A DNA stretch of 64,000 bases from Haliscomenobacter hydrossis DSM 1100 (GCF_000212735.1 NC_015510.1:6015001-6079000); one strand, 5' to 3'; shown: positions 28,528 to 37,125, numbered from the stretch's first letter. The notes: generated from the sequence alone by a model not told the origin. Numbers and translations: made by a program.

Positions 28528-28998
28528 ATTCCATTCACTTCTCTTCTTGAAATATTTGGGATGCACGATGAGCAAACCAAAGGACTCTCCGTCTTCTTTA
28601 TGGGTTTTGGCATGGTGGGAGCCATGCGCCCGCAATATGGCACGTGAATAGCGGCTATCCAATTGTCGAAACCACTTGAAACGTTGATGAATGTAGACAT
28701 CATGGATCAAAAAATAAATCAGGCCATAAATGGAAATGCCGATGCCTACAAAAAGTAGCCAACGCTGTGGCGTAGCCAAACCAACGATGTAGGATAAGGC
28801 ACTGGGGATGGCAAAAACCAGGAAGAACAAATCATTTTTTTCAAAAAAACCTTCTTTCTCGTGGTGGGGCTTGTGGTGGTCTTCATGCCAAATCCACAAC
28901 CAACCATGCATCAGGTATTTGTGGGCCGACCAGGCTACAAATTCCATAACCAGTACAGTAAGGATGGTGATGCCGATATACATGAGAACTTGTATCAT
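28507..28998 (-). CDS. crtZ: Beta-carotene hydroxylase (CrtZ-like)
   Basis: CrtZ-type di-iron membrane enzymes hydroxylate the 3 position of beta-ionone rings. The 163-residue protein shows the histidine clusters HKYLMH, HEDHH, HDVYIHQR and HGSHHAKTH, with four hydrophobic segments. I start at ATG 28998 (MIQVLMY); 16 upstream codons are non-conserved. It follows the CruF-like gene by 16 nt. The C-terminus EKAKSE is encoded by the heptamer repeat. Confidence 0.88.
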   Translation of the reverse strand: MIQVLMYIGITILTVLVMEFVAWSAHKYLMHGWLWIWHEDHHKPHHEKEGFFEKNDLFFLVFAIPSALSYIVGLATPQRWLLFVGIGISIYGLIYFLIHDVYIHQRFKWFRQLDSRYSRAILRAHGSHHAKTHKEDGESFGLLIVHPKYFKKRSEWNEKAKSE

Positions 28999-29014
28999 AG
29001 GAATATTTTTATGC

Positions 29015-29647
29015 TTAAAACCAGCGGAGCACCGCAAAAAATACAAATTGCATCAATAACAATGCGACGGCCACTTTGTTGCGAATTTGCCCTTGCAAAT
29101 AGGCGAAAAGCAAGAGGAGCGGCAATGAAACCAGGTACCAACCGAAGTAGTTTTGCAAAGGTACAACGCCTCCGGGCCATTCCCAAAAATTGTACGCAAT
29201 AGCCACAGGTTCAATGAAAAAGTCGAGAAAAACCATCAAGGCGGCAGCTACCGGCCCTTTTTGCCACCAAGTCCATCGGGGCAGTAAATGATTGATCGTC
29301 ACGCCGCAACAATACCCCAGGAGCATCCAGTTTACGCCGATCATGATGGGGGTGTCCCAGAGTTTCCAACCCAATACATCTTCGTAGTAATATTCACCAA
29401 ACAGTAGCCCGGTATGCACGCCAAAAACCTCGGCAAAAAAACCCAGCACAAAAAACACAACCAGGGTCAATACACTTTTCGGCTGCCAGGCTGGGTGAAA
29501 AAGTAGTACCGTAACCAATGAGACCAACAGATTCAGCGGGGTAAGTCGAATAAATTCAGGGTGGATAGGCAATAGAATACCTACGATACCCACCAGGTAA
29601 ATGATGGCCAGATACAGGATGGCAAACGTTGATTTACTCCACTTCAT
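29015..29647 (-). CDS. cruF: Carotenoid biosynthesis membrane protein (CruF/DUF422-like)
   Basis: The 210-residue multispan protein has FGVHTGLLFGEYYYED, GVNWMLLGY and FFIEPVAIAYNFWEW, the signature of the CruF/DUF422 carotenoid family, whose best known members hydrate the 1',2' bond of lycopene-type ends. The start overlaps the desaturase stop by 4 nt (ATGA at 29644), so translation is coupled. With a CrtZ-like and a desaturase gene beside it, a saproxanthin/myxol-type pathway is inferred. Confidence 0.82.
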   Translation of the reverse strand: MKWSKSTFAILYLAIIYLVGIVGILLPIHPEFIRLTPLNLLVSLVTVLLFHPAWQPKSVLTLVVFFVLGFFAEVFGVHTGLLFGEYYYEDVLGWKLWDTPIMIGVNWMLLGYCCGVTINHLLPRWTWWQKGPVAAALMVFLDFFIEPVAIAYNFWEWPGGVVPLQNYFGWYLVSLPLLLLFAYLQGQIRNKVAVALLLMQFVFFAVLRWF

Positions 29648-31113
29648 ATTGCTGGTGATTTGTCCATAATTTCATCCACAATTTTTGCCGACAACAGGCA
29701 CAGTGGAATTCCCCCTCCGGGATGTACACTGCCTCCTACAAAATACAAATTTTTGATTTTGGAACTAAAATTGGGGTGCCGCATGAAGGCGGCCATGCGG
29801 TCGTTGGAACTTGTTCCGTACAAGGCCCCCAAATGTGACCAGGTTTTGCTTTCAATGCTGCGGGGCTCGAGAATTTCTTCACAAGCAATCAAATCGGGTA
29901 AATTTACGCCCAACACGCGACTGATTTTGGCGATGATTTGGGTGCGAGACCTGGCAATGATGGCGTCCCAATCCTGCCCGGCGTTGTAGGGCACATTGAT
30001 CATCACAAACCAGTTTTCACAACCCTGGGGGGCATCGCCTGGGGTATGTTTTGAAGTAATGTTGATGTACACGGTGGGGTCATCACTCACTTTCCCCTGG
30101 CTCAGCAGATCGAACTCGTGGCGGTAATCTTCACTGAACAAAATATTGTGCATGTTCAATTCCGGAGACTCGCGTTGTACCCCCCAATAAAAGATCAGAG
30201 CGGAAGTCGATTTTTCCTGGCGTAAGATTTTTTCGGGTTGTGGGGCATGCGGCAAGAGTCGGCGGTAAGCGTGGAACACATCCATATTGCTGATGATGCG
30301 ATCGTAATGCAAGGTTTCTTGGTTTACTTTGATGCCTACTGCTCGATTTTTTTTCAACAGAATTTCCTCTACCGGGGCATTAAAATGAAACCTGGCTCCT
30401 TTGCTTTGGGCCAACTCGTAGACCGATTGAGTAATATTGTGCATCCCGCCCTCAGGATAAAATGCACCGATGTGGTGCTCAAAATGGGGGATAATGGTCA
30501 GCAGTCCCGGCGCTTTGTAAGGGTTGGAACCATTGTAAGTGGCAAAACGGTTGAGCAATTGCACCAGTTTGGGGTGTTGCACCATTCGTTCGTTGACTTT
30601 GTTCATGCTGGTGAACAGGTCAAACTGGGGGATTTTCAGCATGGCTTTGGCTACACTCAGGTTCAGCCAGGTATCCAGGCGGTGCAATGATTTTTCTAAA
30701 AAAATACGCCCGCTGAGTTCGTATTTGCGGCGGCTATCGGCCAGGGATTGGAGCAGTTTGGCGGCTTCTACACCCAGTTTTTGTTCCACTTCGCTGGCAA
30801 ACTCTGTTTCATCGGCGAATGCCGAGAGCCGGGTCTGGTCTTCCCAAAAATAATTACAAACAATGGGCAAGCGCTGGTAACGGAAATGTTCCGCAGGGTT
30901 GAGTCCGGCTGCTTGAAACAACTCGTCGACATACTGCGGCATCGTAAACAAAGAAGGCCCGGCGTCAAAGCGGTAACCTTGGAGTTCAAATTGGGAGAGT
31001 TTGCCGCCGGGATAAGCATTGGCTTCGTACACGTCCACGCTGTGTCCTTTGCTGGCCATGCGCACCGCAGAGGCCAAGCCCGCAATTCCTGCTCCAATGA
31101 TGGCTATTTTCAA
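29644..31113 (-). CDS. Phytoene desaturase-family carotenoid desaturase (CrtI or CrtD)
   Basis: The 489-residue flavoenzyme has the N-terminal dinucleotide site IAIIGAGIAGLASAV and the family C-terminal motif FVGGSVHPGGGIPLCLLSAK. It belongs to the CrtI/CrtD/CrtN superfamily. Because it sits in a coupled operon with a CruF-like and CrtZ-like gene and without crtB, I lean to CrtD (3',4'-desaturase) rather than CrtI, but sequence by eye cannot decide. It is the first gene of the - strand unit. Confidence 0.9.
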   Translation of the reverse strand: MKIAIIGAGIAGLASAVRMASKGHSVDVYEANAYPGGKLSQFELQGYRFDAGPSLFTMPQYVDELFQAAGLNPAEHFRYQRLPIVCNYFWEDQTRLSAFADETEFASEVEQKLGVEAAKLLQSLADSRRKYELSGRIFLEKSLHRLDTWLNLSVAKAMLKIPQFDLFTSMNKVNERMVQHPKLVQLLNRFATYNGSNPYKAPGLLTIIPHFEHHIGAFYPEGGMHNITQSVYELAQSKGARFHFNAPVEEILLKKNRAVGIKVNQETLHYDRIISNMDVFHAYRRLLPHAPQPEKILRQEKSTSALIFYWGVQRESPELNMHNILFSEDYRHEFDLLSQGKVSDDPTVYINITSKHTPGDAPQGCENWFVMINVPYNAGQDWDAIIARSRTQIIAKISRVLGVNLPDLIACEEILEPRSIESKTWSHLGALYGTSSNDRMAAFMRHPNFSSKIKNLYFVGGSVHPGGGIPLCLLSAKIVDEIMDKSPAI

Positions 31114-31223
31114 AGCGGTTGTTTTTGGTGGGTTAACAAAAATGGGCGCGGAAGGTTTTTATTCATAAGATTGTTTTTGCTTTTTAAAACCAAAAGTTGT
31201 ATAATTGTAAAAATATTTAGATT

Positions 31224-31460
31224 ATGGTAATGGAAAGGAAAATTAAAATTGTGGAGGCACAAGATAATTTTGTCCAAGGTTATGCCAAATTTGGTTTCCA
31301 TAATGTTGATGAAATGATTGGCTATGCCTTAGATCTGTTGAAGCAAGAACTTGAAACTAAGCAAAAATTAGCATACTCTGCAGATTTATATGCGGAGCTG
31401 TATGAACTTGATATAGAAGCCCATGAATGGGTTGAGGCTGCAACATTAGACGTAGAATAG
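31224..31460 (+). CDS. Small MazE-like antitoxin candidate
   Basis: The 78-residue protein (MVMERKIKIVEAQDNFVQGY) is followed 3 nt later by the start of a MazF/PemK-like frame, which is the usual antitoxin-toxin order. I do not recognise a family for it alone. A second ATG at 31230 could also be the start. The toxin downstream is a remnant, so this would be an orphan antitoxin. Confidence 0.6.
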   Translation: MVMERKIKIVEAQDNFVQGYAKFGFHNVDEMIGYALDLLKQELETKQKLAYSADLYAELYELDIEAHEWVEAATLDVE

Positions 31461-31463
31461 CAT

Positions 31464-31596
31464 ATGAAATTAGAGCGAGGAATGATCATCACTGTTGATT
31501 TAAATCCCACCAAAGGATCAGAAACAGGAAAAGTTAGAAGAGGATAAAATCAAGGAATTGGATCAAGCTTTGAAGATTGTATTTGGATTGCTTTAA
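31464..31596 (+). pseudogene. MazF/PemK toxin remnant (internal deletion)
   Basis: Frame 1 starts at ATG 31464 and reads MKLERGMIITVDLNPTKGSE, the classic MazF/PemK N-terminus (VDLNPTKGSE), then stops at 31545-31547. In a second frame, 31528-31596 encodes EKLEEDKIKELDQALKIVFG and a stop, the typical MazF C-terminus. The intervening ~60 codons of the toxin core are missing. This is a decayed toxin next to an intact antitoxin frame. Confidence 0.8.
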
Positions 31597-31597
31597 A

Positions 31598-33211
31598 TTA
31601 TTGATTAATCGGCAACTCTACCCAAAACCGCGTCCCCACATCCTCCGTGGTGCTAAAGCCCATCTTCCCCCCGGCGTTTTCCACAATGGTTTTACACATC
31701 GCCAAACCCAGGCCCATGCCCGAAGATTTGGTGGTGAAATTGGGTAAAAACACCTTGTCCTGAATGGCGTGTGGAATCCCTCGACCATTGTCTTCCACCA
31801 TCAGTAGCGCTGCTTTATCCGCCGTACAAGCAATGGTCACTTTGCCGGGGCGACCCTGCGGAATGGCTTGCAGCGCATTGATCACCAGATTGGAAACCAC
31901 CCGAGCCAATTGATCCCGATCAGCAAATACCGTGATGGGCTGGTTCGGTACGTGCAAACTCAAGCCATTTTGCCCCTGATTTTCTTGCTGATACAAGGTA
32001 AAGATAGAGCGCAACAAATCCGTCAAATCAAATACCCGGGGGGAAGGACTCGGCATTTGGGCATAATTGGAAAACGCATCGGCAATGCGGGTCAAGGCAT
32101 CAATTTGCTCCAGTAAGGTTTGGGTCATGCGTTCCACCAACTGCGGCGCGTCTTCCGGGTTTTGTTTTTGTGCTCGTTGCAAATGTTGCACACTTAGGCG
32201 CATCGGCGTCAAGGGGTTTTTGATTTCGTGTGCTACCTGACGGGCCATTTCACGCCAGGCCATTTCTCTTTCGTTTTGTTTCAGTTGTTCTATGCTGGCC
32301 TCCAACTCGCTTAAGGCTTGGTTGTAGGCCTCCACCAAATCGCCCAATTCATCGCGGTGCTGGTATTCCAGTCGTTGGTTGTTGCCCAGCATGAGTTGGC
32401 TCAGTCCCACCCGGATTTGGCTGATGGGGGTGGTGATGCTGCGCGCTACCCAAATGGAAACCGCCGCGACAATGAAGAGGAAAAAGATATAACTGGCAGT
32501 GAGGATGTTCAAAAATTCGTTGACACTAGCCTGGGCCGGCTTTTGGAAATAAAAATAGGTGATCAAAAACACCAGAATCAAAGCCCCTGCCACCAGCGAA
32601 AAAATCGCCAACTGGATGCGCAAACCCCAACTGATGCCCTCGCGCCGCGCTGTGCTGAAGACCCAAATGGGCAAATGCCCAATGATGAGCAAAAACAGGT
32701 TGGCAAACAGGGTGAATACGAGCGGGAATTGCGCCTTGCTGACCCCCAAAGTGGCTGCACTAAATCCCGCACCCACTCCGGCCAACATCACGAGGGTAAC
32801 CAAAATCCAGGTCAAACTCAACTCGTCGTCGTCGAGGTACATGTCCAACAACAAAAAGCAAGCGAAAGTCAAGAAGGGTAAAACGATGATGGGAATGCTC
32901 AGGCCAAACAGCAGGTGTAAGCCAAAACCGAATAAAGAACCCAGCGCCATTAAACCCAAACGCTGGTTAAAAGGACTGTTTTGCCCGCGCGCCAGTTTGG
33001 CCAAACGGTACAGGCATACAAATGAAGCCATCAACATCCAGCTCAAGGCCAGCATGATGCCCCAACTTTGCCAGTACAAGAAGTAGGCCTGCTCCAGGTT
33101 CCATTTGGACCCATAATTGCCAACTACCCACTTGATGACCCAGGCTATAATGCTCAAACAGAACGCCCCACTGGCGTAAATGCCGAGCGTGATCAGCAGT
33201 TGTTTTTTCAT
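31598..33211 (-). CDS. NtrY-like membrane sensor histidine kinase
   Basis: The 537-residue kinase has several N-terminal hydrophobic helices (residues 1-255), a HAMP region (about 256-310), and a HisKA box with H328 in VAHEIKNPLTPM, which is characteristic of the NtrY group. The catalytic domain shows N445 (NLVINALQAI), G1 DNGRGI (474-479) and G2 GMGLGL (498-503). There is no receiver domain and no response regulator next door, so it is an orphan kinase here. The signal is unknown. Confidence 0.92.
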   Translation of the reverse strand: MKKQLLITLGIYASGAFCLSIIAWVIKWVVGNYGSKWNLEQAYFLYWQSWGIMLALSWMLMASFVCLYRLAKLARGQNSPFNQRLGLMALGSLFGFGLHLLFGLSIPIIVLPFLTFACFLLLDMYLDDDELSLTWILVTLVMLAGVGAGFSAATLGVSKAQFPLVFTLFANLFLLIIGHLPIWVFSTARREGISWGLRIQLAIFSLVAGALILVFLITYFYFQKPAQASVNEFLNILTASYIFFLFIVAAVSIWVARSITTPISQIRVGLSQLMLGNNQRLEYQHRDELGDLVEAYNQALSELEASIEQLKQNEREMAWREMARQVAHEIKNPLTPMRLSVQHLQRAQKQNPEDAPQLVERMTQTLLEQIDALTRIADAFSNYAQMPSPSPRVFDLTDLLRSIFTLYQQENQGQNGLSLHVPNQPITVFADRDQLARVVSNLVINALQAIPQGRPGKVTIACTADKAALLMVEDNGRGIPHAIQDKVFLPNFTTKSSGMGLGLAMCKTIVENAGGKMGFSTTEDVGTRFWVELPINQ

Positions 33212-33370
33212 GAAATAAACCCTAATCCAAGCGCATGGTCTGCACTTAATTTTATTACAGGTGTTCTTTGCATGGTTTGTACGGAAAAACGGGGGGAAAG
33301 GTTGCAGTGGATGTGAAAATATTGGTAAAAAGTAGAATTGCCCGCCATTGCTTCAAATGGGCAAAAACCT

Positions 33371-33378
33371 TACCTTTG
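33371..33378 (+). promoter_or_regulatory. -7 element of the 33405 antitoxin
   Basis: TACCTTTG matches TAnnTTTG exactly, 26 nt ahead of the ATG at 33405. I see no clear -33 TTG. Confidence 0.4.
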
Positions 33379-33404
33379 CTTGTATAGGCACAAAACACGT
33401 CACC

Positions 33405-33650
33405 ATGAGTAACGAACAATTGAAATATTCCATCAGCAATTTATTGGACGAAATAGAGGATACCGAGCTTTTGAACAGCATTTATGTTCTTTTGAAGCAT
33501 ACCCAGCCAACGAAGGATATTGTAGGCTACGAACCGGATGGAAGCGCCATTTCAGAAGAAGAACTGATTGCTTCCATTTTGGAGGATAAACCCGCGATTG
33601 CAGCAGGGCAAGTGATTTCATTTGAAGCAATGAAAAAAGAATTGGTATAA
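33405..33650 (+). CDS. ParD/RelB-like antitoxin candidate
   Basis: The 81-residue protein (MSNEQLKYSISNLLDEIEDT) has a helical N-terminal half and the stretch DIVGYEPDGSAISEEELIAS, which I know from small Bacteroidota antitoxins placed before RelE/ParE toxins. I start at ATG 33405; the longer frame runs through the promoter. A toxin remnant follows directly after the stop. Confidence 0.75.
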   Translation: MSNEQLKYSISNLLDEIEDTELLNSIYVLLKHTQPTKDIVGYEPDGSAISEEELIASILEDKPAIAAGQVISFEAMKKELV

Positions 33651-33653
33651 TAG

Positions 33654-33800
33654 TTACTCAAAGACTATGGCAATTACCGAGTGATTCAAAAAGGATCGTA
33701 TAAGGTATTCTACGAGTTCACTGGGCAAGAAATTATCGTGGTGCGCATCATCCAAGTGCGGAGGAACCTAGATCGAATTTTAGGAAAATTTAAGCCCTAG
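33654..33800 (+). pseudogene. RelE/ParE toxin remnant, C-terminal half
   Basis: An open stretch of 48 codons without its own start encodes LLKDYGNYRVIQKGSYKVFY and EIIVVRIIQVRRNLDRILGK, the C-terminal half of a RelE/ParE-type toxin, ending at TAG 33798-33800. It begins right after in-frame stops at 33648-33653. The N-terminal half is gone, so the toxin is probably inactive, while the antitoxin frame is intact. Confidence 0.75.
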
Positions 33801-33862
33801 GTCTCCACTACTGTTATCCCTCTCCCCCCATTTTTTCCTACCTTAGCCACAAAGTACCCGGT

Positions 33863-34588
33863 ATGACTGAATTACCCTTTACACATATTATTCCTGGCAT
33901 GGCTAGCTCCGAACTGGTGCTGGTGTAAGGTGGGACATTTATGATGGGCAGCAATGAATATGACGATGAAAAACCTGTCCATAAGGTGACCCTGCCCAGC
34001 TTTGCCATGGGAAAATTCGCAGTGACCCAGGAACTGTGGATGGCGGTGATGGGGGAGAACCCCTCGCGTTTTATTGACCCCAAACACCCAGTGGAGCAAG
34101 TCTCCTGGGAAAATACCCAGGTTTTTTTTCAAAAAATCAATCAGGATGCGCGCCTGACCCCTGGTCAGGTTTTTCGGCTGCCTACGGAGGCTGAGTGGGA
34201 ATACGCGGCTAGGGGAGGCAATCGCTCTGGCGGCTTTCGCTACGCTGGCGGCGACAAACTGGATGAAGTAGGCTGGTACAACGACAACAGCCACGGCGAA
34301 ACCAAAACCATAAGGCTCAAACTGGCCAATGAACTGGGCATTCAGGACCTGAGCGGCAATGTATGGGAATGGTGTGCCGATCAGTGGCATAACAATTACC
34401 AAGGTGCGCCCAAGGATGGTTCCGCCTGGTTGGGCTTAGAGGAGGATGCTGGTCGGGTGCTGCGCGGCGGTAGCTGGTTCAACGTTTCTGAGAGTTGCCG
34501 CCCCTCTTATCGCTACTACTCTCGTCCCGCTATTCGCTACTCCAGTGTTGGCTTTCGGGTGGTGTTGGGTTCCCCTCCAGGCAGATGA
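33863..34588 (+). pseudogene. FGE-sulfatase-fold gene with an early in-frame stop
   Basis: From ATG 33863 the frame reads MTELPFTHII...SSELVLV, meets TAA at 33926-33928 (codon 22), and continues in the same frame as GGTFMMGSNE, then a full FGE domain (KFAVTQELWMAVMGEN, EAEWEYAARGG, GNVWEWCADQW, VLRGGSWFNVSE) to 34588. LVLV-x-GGTFMMGS is the normal family start, so TAA has replaced one codon. Translation could restart at ATG 33941, giving 215 residues. The catalytic Cys pair of true sulfatase activators is absent, so its activity is unclear in any case. Confidence 0.8.
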
Positions 34589-34850
34589 GCCGCTCAGCCA
34601 ACTGGCCCGTGAGCAAAAAAACGAGGCAACCCACGGATTCATCCGTGGGAGCCACCCCAAGCACCAACCCACGATTTCAATCGTGGGAAGGGAAACAGGA
34701 AGCTGGCGGGAAGCCAGCAACCAGACTGCGGGACGCCGCAAAAGTCAAAACAAACGCAGCGGCACCAGCCCATGATTTTAATCGTGGGTTGCGAGGGACG
34801 AGCCGACGGGTACCGCGAAGTGGCTACTGGAAGTTTCTATCGATAAATAG
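34589..34850. repeat. Three family A palindromes downstream of the FGE-fold gene
   Basis: Copies at 34630-34649 (CCCACGGAT/ATCCGTGGG), 34668-34687 (CCCACGATT/AATCGTGGG) and 34769-34788 (CCCATGATT/AATCGTGGG) fill a stretch with no gene. The first is followed by GAGCCACC, which also follows the copy at 11839. Confidence 0.85.
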
Positions 34851-34881
34851 TTGCTTAAATAGTCAACAAAACCTATCTTTG
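34851..34881 (+). promoter_or_regulatory. Promoter of the DUF4160/DUF2442 pair
   Basis: TTG at 34851-34853 (-33) and TATCTTTG at 34874-34881 (-7) are 20 nt apart, a good fit to the Bacteroidota promoter. The ATG at 34901 follows 19 nt after the -7 element. Confidence 0.5.
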
Positions 34882-34900
34882 AAGCAGAAAGACAAATCCT

Positions 34901-35133
34901 ATGCCTACTATTGAAATCATTGACTCCATAAAAATCCTGATGTATTTCCGCGACCATATGCCGCCTCATTTTCACGTAGAGTACAATGAATACGAAGTCA
35001 CTATTGACATTAGAACACTGGAAAAACTAGAAGGAAAAATGCCCAATAAACCCTTAAAAAGGCAATAAACTGGGCGAGAGCAAACCAGGGTTTTCTCTTG
35101 ACAAAGTGGAATGAGATGAATCCAAACGCATAG
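34901..35133 (+). pseudogene. DUF4160-family gene interrupted by a frameshift
   Basis: The frame begins MPTIEIIDSIKILMYFRDHM, PPHFHVEYNEYE, the DUF4160 signature, and ends after 55 codons at TAA 35066-35068. The -1 frame from the A-run at 35056-35060 continues as KKAINWARANQGFLLTKWNE and ends at TAG 35131-35133, giving the usual ~78-residue length. Either one A was lost (CTTAAAAAGG), or a -1 ribosomal slip restores the protein. It precedes a DUF2442/HTH gene by 5 nt, the known pair arrangement of toxin-antitoxin-like genes. Confidence 0.8.
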
Positions 35134-35138
35134 AAACC

Positions 35139-35663
35139 ATGAAAGGACTAAGAAGCATCCCAAGAATCCTCCAAATCAACCAAATCGACGGCTATCGGGT
35201 ATCCTGCCTATTCAACAATGGCGAATCCCGGGTGATTGATTTTTACACCCTATTCAAAGATACCTTCAAAGTGCAGGAAGGAGATCCCGCATTTACCCTG
35301 CTTCATGATCCTACAGCGTTCCAATACATTCAGATCATCGGTTCCACCATTGGTTGGCCTAATGTAGGAATCCACAGCCAAGACAGTAAAGGGCAACCCG
35401 TTTTTTACCCCTATGATCTTGATCCACTTGTCTTGTATCAAAACAGTACTTACGACCCGGACAAAAACCCTGAAATCGGTTTGATGATCAAACAAGCCCG
35501 TAAAGATGCAGGATTGACCCAGGAAGAACTGGCGCAAAAAAGTGGAACCAGCAAACATTACATCTCCAGATTGGAAAACAACAAAGCTGACATTGAGTTA
35601 TTGACGTTAAAAAAAATCATTGAAGCGGGCTTGGGGAAAAGGTTACAAATTGCAATCAAGTAG
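35139..35663 (+). CDS. DUF2442 domain / HTH regulator, antitoxin-like
   Basis: The 174-residue protein has an N-terminal DUF2442-like domain (LQINQIDGYRVSCLFNNGES, VIDFYTLFKD) and a C-terminal Xre-type helix-turn-helix at about residues 113-165 (IKQARKDAGLTQEELAQKSG, HYISRLENNKAD). It follows the DUF4160 gene by 5 nt. The pair resembles a type II toxin-antitoxin unit where this protein would be the DNA-binding autoregulator. Its partner is frameshifted. Confidence 0.82.
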   Translation: MKGLRSIPRILQINQIDGYRVSCLFNNGESRVIDFYTLFKDTFKVQEGDPAFTLLHDPTAFQYIQIIGSTIGWPNVGIHSQDSKGQPVFYPYDLDPLVLYQNSTYDPDKNPEIGLMIKQARKDAGLTQEELAQKSGTSKHYISRLENNKADIELLTLKKIIEAGLGKRLQIAIK

Positions 35664-35805
35664 CACATTCCAGCTCTGTCCACCCCCGACAAAAAAATCC
35701 AACACCACCCTCTCATTTCACATCTAAAACCCTTATATTTATCCCCGCAATCATACCTCTTTTCCAGCCCGGTAGTTTTTTGATCATTCAAAAATCTACC
35801 ATCTC

Positions 35806-37020
35806 ATGAAAACACTGAATTTTTACCAAAAAATCACCCACAGGTTTATCCCAATTGTTACGCTTTTTAGCCTCCCTTTTAGCCTTCAAGCATTTTCGAC
35901 CGCAGTTGTGGTGGACTCCACCAAGCCCGAAATTCTCATCCCGGATCGAGTGTTCAAACTGGCCGCGCAAAGCAATGTTTGTGGCCTGGACATGCAGTTT
36001 ACGCCCGCAGCTTTGCAGCAAAACTTCGGTGTGGAGCTCAAAACGCCCTGCGGCTATTTGTCCAGCAATGTGCAACTGGCTTCCTGGGGGCGCTGGGTAA
36101 AAGGGGTTCTGGTTCAATCCGATGGCTGGGTCATCCTGTCTGAAAATCGAACCCAGCTCGAGATCCGCAACGTTGGTCGTTTTCGCCTGGTGATCAACTT
36201 GCTGGATCGCTGCCGCCAAAGAACCCAGGACACCCTTTATTTTGAGCTTGAAGACCTCAGCAAGCCGACCATGCTCTGCGAGTCCGCCATTAACCTCACG
36301 CTGCCCGGTGCCTCTGGTTTGCGCAGCGATGCAGTGACCCTGGATCACGAGTTTTTCAACAAAGGCAGCAAAGACAATTGCCGCATCAGCCAATACAGGG
36401 TACGACGCGCTTTTTACCCCGCCGGAATCCCCACCATGATCGAAGCCGGTTATGATACCAACGGAGACGGCAAGCTGGACCAACAGGACGGCTTCGACTT
36501 CAACAAGGATGGCGACATCACCGACCTGGGCGAATACATCGAACGCCGAGGTGCACGGTATTGGACACCTTTGCAAAATCAAGTGGAGTTTTTCCCCGTG
36601 GATACCCTGACCAGTGTAAGCGTCGAATTGTGGGGCATCGATGGGGTAGGGGCCTTCAATACCTGTAAAACGCAGGTCAGTGTTTCCTCTGCCAGTGGCG
36701 TTGATCGACCCAACCCTCCACTTATTCAATTGCCAGGAGCGCCACCTTTGTCCAGAGGCAAAGACATTTTGCACCCGAATTTGCCCAACCCCATCGACAA
36801 AGAAGCGCTCATCTACTATGACTTGCAACAATCCGGCAACGTCGAATTCAACGTGTACGACCAACAAGGCCGCCGGGTACTGACGCGCCAATTGAATGGA
36901 AATACTGGTCGCAATGAAATTTTACTCCAACGCCATGAACTTGGCTCCTCCAAAGGATTTTTCCTGTACACCTTGCGCACCCCAAATGCGGTGCTGGTGC
37001 AGAAGATGCTCGTCTTGTAA
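35806..37020 (+). CDS. Secreted protein with Ca-binding-like loop and type IX sorting domain
   Basis: The 404-residue protein has an N-terminal signal peptide (IPIVTLFSLPFSLQAFS), no domain I can name in residues 50-310, an EF-hand/dockerin-like segment (DTNGDGKLDQQDGFDFNKDG, residues 220-245) and a C-terminal type A sorting domain (HPNLPNPIDKEALIYY; VEFNVYDQQGRRVLT; ending VQKMLVL). It should be exported by Sec and then T9SS. The stop is followed directly by the heptamer repeat. Confidence 0.82.
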   Translation: MKTLNFYQKITHRFIPIVTLFSLPFSLQAFSTAVVVDSTKPEILIPDRVFKLAAQSNVCGLDMQFTPAALQQNFGVELKTPCGYLSSNVQLASWGRWVKGVLVQSDGWVILSENRTQLEIRNVGRFRLVINLLDRCRQRTQDTLYFELEDLSKPTMLCESAINLTLPGASGLRSDAVTLDHEFFNKGSKDNCRISQYRVRRAFYPAGIPTMIEAGYDTNGDGKLDQQDGFDFNKDGDITDLGEYIERRGARYWTPLQNQVEFFPVDTLTSVSVELWGIDGVGAFNTCKTQVSVSSASGVDRPNPPLIQLPGAPPLSRGKDILHPNLPNPIDKEALIYYDLQQSGNVEFNVYDQQGRRVLTRQLNGNTGRNEILLQRHELGSSKGFFLYTLRTPNAVLVQKMLVL

Positions 37021-37122
37021 GCGAAAAGTGAAAAGTGAAAAGTGAAAAGTGAAAAGCAGGTACACCATTGGTGTTACACCGTGCGCTATTCGCTATTCAC
37101 TTTTCACTTTTCGCTTTTCACT
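37021..37122. repeat. Heptamer-repeat hairpin between the T9SS cargo gene and rnpB
   Basis: Left arm: GCGAAAAGTG followed by AAAAGTG units. Right arm (37084-37122): CGCTATT, CGCTATT, CACTTTT, CACTTTT, CGCTTTT. An inner stem ACACCATTGGTGT sits at the tip. The right arm covers the region where an rnpB -33 element would be expected. Confidence 0.8.
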
Positions 37123-37125
37123 CCC

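Noticed and set aside
35788..36891. A 367-codon - strand open frame
   Set aside because: It is the shadow of the T9SS cargo gene, which has a signal peptide and a sorting domain on the + strand.
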